From Krasilnikovozyma curviuscula (Eukaryota; Basidiomycota; Tremellomycetes; Cystofilobasidiales; Mrakiaceae), in contig MVAQ01000071.1 of NCBI GenBank assembly GCA_014825775.1, forward strand, positions 1 to 64,000: 64,000 bases of DNA. The letters are read 5' to 3'. Below are positions 55,440 to 64,000 of the stretch, piece after piece. The notes beneath the pieces are model-generated. The model made no database searches, was not told the origin of the DNA, and saw only the letters and a program-made list of their open reading frames with translations. Within the stretch, counting starts at the first letter, position 1. Each line of letters opens with the position of its first letter. The position numbers were made by a program, and so were the translations under genes.

Positions 55440-58400
55440 ATGCCTGGGACGTTGAATCAGCAGCAGGATGGGCCAGCGTCTCCCACCACCGACGGCCCCC
55501 CCTCTGAATCAAAAAGCACATTTGTTTTTCCTATCCGCTCCATTTTCAGCAACAGCGGATCCATGCCACCCCCTACACCATCCTCAGAGTTCTCACCAGC
55601 TGTAGATAACATGCTATCTGGCCTCAGGAGCCCAGGAGGGACCAGCTACACCTATCGACACTTTCCGGCAGAAACAAGGGAGTCCAGTGATGGTCAGGCC
55701 TTGCCTGGAGGTAATGGAAGCTTCTTTCCCCTTGGAACCACTCATGAGACACAGGATGAAGGAGACGAAGAATCTTTCACGCCGGCTGAGGAGTCAGACA
55801 TGGACGCCCACTCGTCAAGTTTGCCAGATTCGATTGGGTCTTCCTCGCTATCGGTCGCTTCAGCAGATCTACCGTCCGGTTCATCAATCTCATCAATGAG
55901 ACATCAACTCACCTCGTCACATCACCCCTACTCGATCGAGTCACCGTCAGGTGCACCTATCGTTGATCCAGTTCATTCCACCCAGTCCGTTACCTCCTCC
56001 GCCTCCGCCTCCCTTCCGTCAAGCAACGAAAGGCCATTTTCAGAACTGTCTACCGAGGAGCTATCTGGCATCATCAGGCTGCCCTTATCGTCGAACAACG
56101 GCTCTTCTGTGGGTGCGAGGGATGAAGGAGAATACGACAGTGGTTTGTTTACCGGTTCCTCTGGAGGATTTTCCAACGCTTCCAATGGTAATCAAGGTTC
56201 ATTGAAGGATCAAGACGGTGGAAGCACAGATGATTCGCTCTCAGTCACCGATACTTCTGTCGATGCGCCGCCGGAAATCGCGACGGTCAGGTTCGAACAC
56301 AAAGTAACTGAGCTCGGCCATCACATCATCACTGGTAGGGAGGGCAAATTACTGAAGTGTGAAGATGAGGTAAATCCAAAGTTGAGCTTTCTGCTGCCTG
56401 TGGTTTGGGGCTTTGACGCACCAACCTCCAACTTGGCTTATCTGCGAGACTGACTGCTGTTTTTACGCTAGCCAATCCACGTTCCAGGTGCCATTCAAGG
56501 ATTTGGAGTACTCATGGTGTGTATCGACAGTCATCGCGTGTTTGTGCCTTGTTTAACTTCTCTGCAACCTTGTTACAGGCAATGGTCGAAGACCAAGAAA
56601 CTGGTTCGTGCTGGACCCACCGTTCACTACCGTTGCTTCTTTCACACTTATCTTAATCTTTCTTGCTTTCTTATCCATCTACTGCAGGTGATCTCGTTGT
56701 TCGACAAGTGTCGGAGAATGCGACCGAGATACTAGGTCTCTCACCGAACTACCTCTTCAGTCTCAGTAGCTTCACGGATGTGCTATCTGAAAGTCAGGAA
56801 GACATCCTTCGAGATAACATCGAGTATCTGGTTGATGCAGAAACTTGGGGTAGTTCGTCAGGATCCGACAACGAGCAGGACAGCACCATGGAAGACGGAC
56901 CTCAAATCTTCTTACTCTCTGGCTTTGGTCAACCTGGCTCTTCTCTGTTTGAAGCCGACGAGGAGGGGAATATTGACCCAACTGCTCAGAGACAATGGAC
57001 TTGTTGGGTAGCAGCTCATCGACCCAAAGTCAAAGAACCTCGCCGCGGCATCTCAGCAAACATGGTCGTCTTGGAGTTTGAGCTGGAGCGCGACTTTTTC
57101 AACCCGCTGTATCCACCTTTCGGCACTAGCGATCAGTTCCCCTCTGATAGCAGTGGAGGCTCCTTCAGCTCTGGTGGATCGGGAGGCCCAGCGTCTGGTG
57201 GCAGTTCTGGCACTGGATCAGACTCAACAATCATGAGCGGTGGTGTCAACTCGGGTGCGGACTCTGGAGGCGGCTCGAATTCCACTGTCGGAGACGGATC
57301 CCAGAAGACGTCAACACCAATGCAGTCTGATGTCAAAGAGACAGGTGACTCGTCCTCCGCGGAGGGGCGTCTTGGAGCGCGCACACAACTGTCTGGCTTG
57401 GAGGGTCAGGACTACTTTCCCACCGCAGAAGAGCTGGCAGACAGTACTTCGTCCATTTCCAAACCCATTAGAGCGCTTGAGAGTGAGTAGTGTCTGCTGA
57501 AGCGGATCTCTTTGTGGCCTTCTGACCCCGCTTGTTGATTACTTGCAACTAATACTTGCAACTAACGCCTGAAACAGAAATGAGAAAAGTGGCTCGGTTT
57601 TCAGCACTTTCTCCAGCTGAATCTTCCGCCAGCAGCGGATCCAGCGGTGGCCGTCCCCGTCGAAATATACGTACGGGAAGTTCTCGATCTGGAAGAGCTG
57701 GTAATAATGGTAATTGTCACTTTCTCCGGTGTTTTTTTTTCCTAGCAGGGCTTTGCTGATATTACTTGTCATCTCCTTGTGCAGGTGTTGGAACGATGGA
57801 TGTGTTCGCTGTCCTTTCCCAGATCAATTCACAGCTGGCGGCCGCCACCGATCTGGACAACTTTCTCAAGATTGTGGTCGGAATTACAAGGGATCTTACC
57901 CAATTCTCCAGATGTCTGGTCTATCAGGTGAGAAAAATTGTGGAAAAAATGGCTTTGGCTGCATACTAAGGCCAATTTCCATTTTGGTCAGTTCGACGAG
58001 GATTTCAATGGAGTTGTCGTTGCTGAACTGGTGGACTGGAGTCAGACACATGATCTTTATAAGGGTCTACACTTTCCTGCCGGTGATATTCCTGCTCAAG
58101 CCCGAGAAATGTACAAAATCAACAAGGTCCGACTGCTCTACGACCGCGCTCAAACTACCGCCCGGCTTATCTTGCGGTCAAACGAGGATCTTCAGCAGCC
58201 ACTCGACTTGACGCATTCTTATTTAAGAGCCATGTCTCCAATTCATCTTAAATATTTGAGTAACATGTAAGTATTTCCTAGCCATTGACAGCTTTTTGAG
58301 AATGTTTTGTGTTTTGATGGCTGATGTTGATTTAAACTTTTCAGGGGAGTTCGATCTTCAATGTCGATCTCGATCATGGCATTCGGGCAACTCTGGTGTG

Positions 58401-61400
58401 TTGACAACTCCTTCTTGTATCTTTGCTGTAATGTGCTATGTCGCTGATTATTCGTAAACTGTGCAGGGGTCTCATCGCGTGCCACAGCTATGGCAGAGCT
58501 GGAATGCGTGTCTCATTCCCAGTTCGGCAAATGTTGAGACTTTTCAGTGATTCAATAAGCCGAAATATCGAGAGACTATCGTATGCTTATCGACTCCAAA
58601 CTAGGAAATTGGTCAGTCACTTTCATGGAGATCAAAACCTGGTTGCCCATAGATTGACAATGGTGTGCATCTCATTTGATCTAGATCTCAACTATTCCAA
58701 GTGACAGTCACCCCACTGGATACATTGTTTCAAATGCAGAAGACTTGCTGGGGTTGTTTGACAGCGACTACGGTGTATTGGTCATTGGCGAAGGAGCCAA
58801 GATCTTGGGTCCGGTTGAGCACGGACAAGAAGTCCTGATTGTACGTCAGATTCTAGCCACTATTGCGACTATCAGCATTTAGGTTACGATGCCTAATCTC
58901 CTTCCACTGAACCTCGTCTTATCTCTCAGATTGCGGAATACCTGCGCCAGCAAAAGTTCACAACCCTCCAGTGCTCTCAGTCAATCGCTGCCGACTTCCC
59001 AGAGCTCAGAGGCAAACTTGTCGCGTTCGGAAACACCACTGCAGGTATGCTTTACGTACCGCTCAGTCCCGAAGCCAAGGATTTCGTCTGTTTTCTTCGC
59101 CTGGGTCAAGTCAAAGAAGTTAAATGGGCAGGCAAGCCTTACAAGTCCGAAGAAGCCAAAGCATCCGCTCACCTAGAGCCAAGAGCATCCTTTGCTGCCT
59201 GGACAGAGTTTGTGACTGGTCGATGCCGAGCATGGACGGACGAGCAGATGGATACAGCCGGAGTCCTCGCGCTAGTTTATGGTAAATTCATCGAAGTTTG
59301 GAGAGCAAAGGAGAACGCTTTGAAGAACAACCAGCGTGCCCAGCTTATCTTGGCTAACGCTTCCCACGAAGGTGAGCCACATCTTCCTATCCTCGATCGA
59401 TCACTTTGGGTATCCGCTGAATTATTCTCGTCTATCTCAGTGCGTACACCTCTCAATCACATTATCAATTACCTCGAGCTGGCGCTCGAAACAAGCCTCG
59501 ATGATGAGACTAGGGAAAACTTGAGCAAGTCTCACATAGCATCAAAGAGCTTGTTGTTCACCATCAACGATCTACTCCACCTCACTCGAATTGAAACTGG
59601 AGCCGACAAAGAAACTTCGTTCAACCTCCCGTTCAACCTTAGATCTTCAGTTGACGAAGCTCTTTCAAATTACCTTCAAGAAGCTAAGCGACGTGGCATT
59701 CGATTCTATGTTGACATTCACCCTGAACTACCAGACCTCTTTATTGGAGACCACAGGAAAGTTTGCACAATCATATCAAACTTGGTAGCGAACGCCCGTA
59801 AGTGTTTGTGCTCTCAGTCAGATCTTCTAGATATTGCCGGTTGCTAATTCTTCATATCTCGCTTTGACAGTTCAACACACTGTGGATGGCTTTATTTCAG
59901 TCACCCTCAAACGATACGAAGAAATTGATGACTCCTCTTCCGTAGCATCTGCGCTGATGTCTACAACCGTGCTTCCTTTACAGATTGAAGTGCTCGACGT
60001 AAGTTATACTCTTTTTACGCCCTTCGTCCTACTGTGCTCTGATTACGGTTGTCCACTGCTCCCTTTCCCTCTATAGACCGGAACAGGAATGCCTAAAAAG
60101 AAACTAGAGACCATCTTCGCTATGTTCGAATCTGTTGAACGATCAGGTGAACCGCCAGACTCTACAGGTGGCATTGGACTTGGCCTTGCCGTCGTCAGTC
60201 GTATTGTAGAGAGACTGAATGGCAGCTTACGAGCTGACTCGGAGGTAGATCATGGCACCAAATTCACTATTCTGTTGCCATTGTCGCTTCCCGTCCAAGA
60301 AGACAGAAGCAGTGGCGCTGCCTCATCATCCTCTCTCCAACGAAGCAACAGTTTCGGCTCCTCTCGCAGTGAGTTGGAGGGCGTTGTTGATGCACTGAGC
60401 TCCTCGCACATGTCCAGTCACTCCCTCCATCAGGACTTGAATGTGATGCCGGTTACTTCCACAACAACAGGTGGTAGTGCGTCTGGCACTAGACAGGTAG
60501 CTTCCCAAGCAGCCTCCCCCATGACCGCACCTACTGATGCCCCTGCCAGCAACAACAACACCAACTTCAAACCAGCTGAAAGATTACAGCCTCGTGCTGG
60601 TCCAAGCAACGGCACCTTTGACGTGGCTGATTCTCGCCACCCGCTTCATTCCATCAAAGTACCTGAAACGTTTTTGGACAATCTAGGGCAACCATCCTCT
60701 GTAACAACTCCAGGAATTCTTGGTCGCTCCAACAACAAAAATTCAGCTAGCGCTTCAGAATCCGCTGAGAAATTCTCCAGCCTAGGTGAATCTGGTCCAG
60801 GGTCTGGTCTTCGTTCAGGCTCTGGTCCTGTTGGTTCTGGTTCTGGTGGGCTCAGTTCTGTGAGAGCAGGGCGCCCAAAGAGGGGAGCAGCGGAGCCGAC
60901 ATATCCTATGGGGGGAGACCTGCCGTCTGCGCGGAGAGCTACCGCCAATAAGGAGAAAACCGTCTTCAAGTATCGAGCCATCATCGTTGACGACGATGAT
61001 ATCAATCGACGTATCTTGTAAGTATATCAAATCTTAAATAGCGTTGTCATTCTTTTTCTCATTGATTTTCTCCATCAGATCCAAACGGTTGGAAAAAGCT
61101 GGTCACGAATCGACTCTTACCAAGAATGGGCAGCAGAGTGTTGATCTCGTCAAACAGGACAGAGATTGGGATGTGATCCTTATGGACCTCAACATGCCAA
61201 TTCTAGACGGCTGGGGTGCTACAGAGAAGATTAGAAAGGTTGAGAGGAAGAAAGCGAAAGCTGGAGTCGCAGAAGTACGAGATTCGATCCGCTTGAACAA
61301 GCGAATCCCACTTTTGGCTGTCTCTGCATCCTGCTTTGAGACAGATCGAGAGCGTATGATCGAAGCTGGTTTTGATGGGTGGATTCTTAAGCCAATCGAC

Positions 61401-61800
61401 AACAATAGGCTGCAGGCGCTGTTGTCTGCCATCTTTGAGCCTTCAGTTAGAGCCCAGAACACTTACTCCCCAGGCTATAATTGGGAACGTGGAGGTTTCT
61501 TTTTCGGTGAGCTCCATCCCTACTGGTTCTTCTTCGCCGTGCTGATCTTTTACCTCGTATTGTCCTTATTTTTGACCGATTTCTTCCGCCGCAATTTGCG
61601 CCTCAGAGGAAACACCTTCACTCCCACCACATGACCCCAACGCCAGCGCCTCCTCTTCTTCTGCTAGTACCTCTTCGTTCCCTGGGCATACTACCGCTAC
61701 CAAATCATCGGGAAATAAATCCAAATTAGAGCCTCCAGCAACATCAGTACCTGCAACGGATGCCACCCCACAGGCATCGGCACCAGAGGTCACTGGCTGA
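55440..61800 (+). CDS. PHY1: fungal phytochrome, hybrid histidine kinase
   Basis: A gene with about 17 exons encodes roughly 1,700 residues. After a ~300-residue Ser-rich N-terminal extension comes the PAS core, with the biliverdin-linking Cys in LKCEDEPIHVPGAIQGFG (Cys codon 56358-56360). The GAF domain follows, with FPAGDIPAQAREMYKIN and the chromophore His in SPIHLKYLSNMGVRSSM. The PHY domain has the PRASF tongue motif. The kinase has H-box ANASHEVRTPLNHIINYLE (His codon 59365-59367), N-box IISNLVANAQ, G1 LDTGTGMPKKKL, and G2 GGIGLGLAV. The receiver domain contains IIVDDDDINRR, MDLNMPILDG (phospho-Asp codon 61184-61186) and ILKPID. It should sense red/far-red light in cytoplasm or nucleus and start a phosphorelay. 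A Gly/Ser-rich insert separates parts of the PAS-GAF region, and the C-terminal tail is Ser/Pro-rich. Confidence 0.95.
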
Positions 61801-62115
61801 ACAGATCACGCAACGCCCTTCTTTTGACCTTTAGCTCTTTATATTTTTATTTTATTTTCTTACACGCTTTATGTGATCGTACCTAGTAGAGAGCTTATCA
61901 TGACAGCGGTGTAAAAGTATCAGTTCTAGCAGTCTTTGTAACTCTGTATCTCTCTCTGTTTCCATAGTCTTCTCTGAGATCTTGGGCCTTTACTCTATAT
62001 TAGGTTACAGCTATGGTTTATTGTTTTCCAACAAAATGCTCTCAAGCAGAATCAAAACAAAGGAAAGTCAAAATTCTTCTCTTTGACCGCCACTGCAACA
62101 CTCAAAGATACAAAA
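61801..62115. other. intergenic, no gene seen
   Basis: The 3' flank of the phytochrome (AT-rich, with AATAAA-like TATTTTTATTTTATTT near 61845) and 5' flank of the methyltransferase gene. Confidence 0.4.
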
Positions 62116-63516
62116 ATGTTTAAATTCTCATTTAGCTTCGAGGTTAGTGGTAATCTTCAAAACTGTGTTTGGAATTATTGGTCTGATCTTCGTCATAATG
62201 GATGCAGGAGGCTGAAGGTGAAGATACTGGAATTTCGAATGTCTCTGCGACTCCCAAGCCTACAGAACCAGGAAACGAAGAGCAAATACCCTCAGTCGCC
62301 TTCCAGCAGGTACCCCTGGAGACTCTTGTAGGTTATCGTTGATTTGGAATCAAATCGAATGGTGACTTAACTCTATTTCTTCTGCAGCTCGCTTCGTTAC
62401 CTGCCAACCTCTCGTATTCAAGCCTGAACCTTGGCCCACTGCATAGGCCACTTCTACGAAGGGACTTGTTTGATGCTAGGTTTCAGCTGATGTCCGATGA
62501 GGATTCTGATGCGAAGAACGGCGAAGTTTGGGGCCCTGAGACGGATTTGGTGAAAGGTGTTTACGAAGGCGGGCTCAAGACGTGGGAATGCTCCCTAGAC
62601 TTGGTTGATGTCCTGTCAAAGGATTTCAAAATAATCAGTTCGGAAGAAGGAAATGAAGCTTGGCACTTTGTGGAAGGAAAGAAGATCATGGAGGTGAGTA
62701 GAATGAAACGGAGAGCTCACCGAGTCCCCAGTTTCATTGCCATTGTATTCTGGTTTTAGGTTGGATGCGGAACAGCTGTTCCCTCACTTTACTTGTTATC
62801 TACGCTACTGTCGAAGAAAAATCTGAATTCCGACAAGCCACCACCTACTGTTTTCAATCTGATGGATTACAACGCGCTTGTACTACAACTGGTGGGTTTT
62901 CGGTTCTTCTTCACAACAATATACGTTTCATTTACAGTTTCTTCTTCTTCTGAATGTGTGACTTAAGGTAACTCTCCCAAATATCCTCCTTACTTGGTGG
63001 TCTAGTCTTTATTCTCCTAAAAGCTCATCGTCGACAGCGCCTTTTGATCCAACTCAACATCGAGGCGTACTCAACGCGGAAGAGTCAGATGATGAAGAAC
63101 CTGATGGGCACACACTCTCCATCACACCTTCTCTGCTGGAGCGCTTCAAGTGTGACCTTGAATCACGCAATATCACCATTAACTTCTTCGAAGGAGGTTG
63201 GAACCACTGGGAACCGACCCTGACCGGAGGCTATCAAGATCTTATCTTGACTTCTGAAACAATCTACCAATCAACATCTCTCTCCTCGCTTCTAAACCTT
63301 CTCAAACAGTGTTCTCGGCCCTCGAACTCCGCAGTGTCGGAATCCACGAAGGTCTTGGTCGGGGCCAAAGTGCTTTACTTTGGTTTGGAGGGTGGTGGTG
63401 TAGCAGAGTTCGAACGTCAAGTATCTGAAAGTAACGGATGGTCAGAAGTCGTTTGGCAGTCGGAAGTCGGTGTGAAACGAAGAGTTCTTGCAGTGGGGTG
63501 GGGAGAAAAGTCGTAA
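62116..63516 (+). CDS. HPM1: protein-histidine N-methyltransferase, HPM1/METTL18 type
   Basis: The first exon, ATG at 62116, encodes MFKFSFSFE, matching the short aromatic start of METTL18/Hpm1. A longer in-frame read from a TTG is not used. The core has WECSLDLVDVLS before the SAM-binding IMEVGCGTAVPSLYLLS, and ends with GGYQDLILTSETIYQ, the signature of this family. Length is about 360 residues. Hpm1 methylates a His of ribosomal protein uL3 and affects 60S assembly. The protein is cytosolic or nuclear. Several introns; the position after KKIMEV lies just before the GCG motif. Confidence 0.9.
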
Positions 63517-63666
63517 TTCATATCTTGTATGATCCTATTTTACACCGCTAAGTCAAACAACATGAGTTTACGTATGAGCCTCTATATTCGTTTACTGCAT
63601 GTGAAGTTGTAAGCTCTGATTTGTTTTGATTTTTACAAACGAACACCCAATTAAATCGTACAACCT

Positions 63667-64000
63667 TTAGACATCATTTTGCCAACGCTTGGGAACTACT
63701 CGACTCGCTTCTACATCATAGGACCTCTGTCTTGATAGAGGATTCTCGATCGTTGAGACAAGATCAGGTTCAGAAGAAAACCCATGCAGCGCCACTCCAC
63801 CGGACTTATTGAATAGCCCTTGTTCTGCCCAACGGTCAGCTGCTGAATGACGAGCGAATGAGAACGACGCGCTGGTAGTGCTAGTCAGTCCAGTGCTCAT
63901 GGCTGCGGAGGATGGTGTCACGGGGGCCGTGGATCCATAGGGAGATAGAGGATAGAGGAGTGAGTCTGTAGTCACTGAAAATCCTCTTCGAGGACGAGTT
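63667..64000 (-). CDS. C-terminal part of an unidentified protein, runs off the window
   Basis: A minus-strand frame is open from the window edge to a stop at 63667-63669. Its translation reads RRGFSVTTDSLLYPLSPYGS, then Thr/Ser-rich sequence, FSFARHSAADRWAEQGLFN and an end at VPKRWQNDV. It is rich in Ser with many SP/TP dipeptides, probably a disordered tail. No family can be named from this fragment. Confidence 0.5.
   Translation of the reverse strand, partial: TRPRRGFSVTTDSLLYPLSPYGSTAPVTPSSAAMSTGLTSTTSASFSFARHSAADRWAEQGLFNKSGGVALHGFSSEPDLVSTIENPLSRQRSYDVEASRVVPKRWQNDV

Noticed and set aside
1..64000. CRISPR arrays, insertion sequences, LTRs or viral remnants
   Set aside because: No spaced direct repeats, terminal repeats or transposase/reverse-transcriptase motifs were seen. 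The only sizeable repeats are the tRNA-Lys blocks and the tandem transporter genes.

Overview
The window is nuclear DNA of a fungus, almost certainly a basidiomycete. The genes are split by many short GT-AG introns of about 50-90 nt and several exons are tiny. The tRNA genes carry introns after position 37. The gene set is fungal: a fungal-type phytochrome hybrid histidine kinase, the ERMES subunit MDM12, the iron permease FTR1, SLD3, and a RACK1 gene hosting a U24/snR24-like snoRNA. The order within Basidiomycota is not certain; Pucciniomycotina is a guess from gene style only. No virus, plasmid, transposon, CRISPR array or rRNA was seen.

Region 1 (1-9.1 kb) looks like a carbohydrate-uptake and catabolism group. 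It holds an RpiB/LacAB-family sugar-phosphate isomerase, a convergent class II (KbaY/GatY-like) ketose-bisphosphate aldolase, and two tandem, closely related MFS transporters of the anion:cation symporter type. Both transporter promoters carry a TATA box and a similar CGGGGCAA...AAACGC motif at nearly equal distance from it, which suggests shared control. The likely logic is import of a small polyol or sugar acid, isomerisation of the phosphate ester and aldol cleavage. The substrate cannot be read from sequence.

Region 2 (9.6-32 kb) is mostly housekeeping: TRM4/NCL1 tRNA m5C methyltransferase, a DHA1-type MFS exporter, tRNA-Lys(CUU), ribosomal protein L14, GPN2 GTPase, the replication-initiation factor SLD3, a second tRNA-Lys(CUU) in inverted orientation, an unrecognised acidic protein, MDM12, COP9 signalosome subunit 3, the ESCRT-II subunit VPS22/SNF8 and tRNA-Gly(UCC). 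The two tRNA-Lys genes sit in identical 118-bp inverted blocks about 6.8 kb apart.

Region 3 (32.8-47.2 kb) holds RACK1 with its intronic snoRNA, a kinesin-8 motor, a small coiled-coil ORF, the iron permease FTR1, a CUE-domain protein (CUE3/ASCC2 type) and a phytanoyl-CoA-dioxygenase-like oxygenase.

Region 4 (47.4-64 kb) holds two secreted proteins (a cysteine-containing protein with a possible Kex2 site and a spherulin-4-like protein), tRNA-Tyr(GUA), mitochondrial ribosomal protein uL29m, a DUF4604 protein, the large phytochrome, the HPM1/METTL18-type protein histidine methyltransferase and the 3' end of a gene that runs off the window.

The most notable observations are the 7-, 13-, 14- and 15-nt microexons, repeated use of AAG 3' splice sites, the snR24-like snoRNA in RACK1 (as in budding yeast ASC1), the shared promoter architecture of the tandem transporters, the tRNA-Lys inverted repeat and the phytochrome. 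Exon boundaries were deduced by eye from reading frame and splice signals, and small errors are possible.
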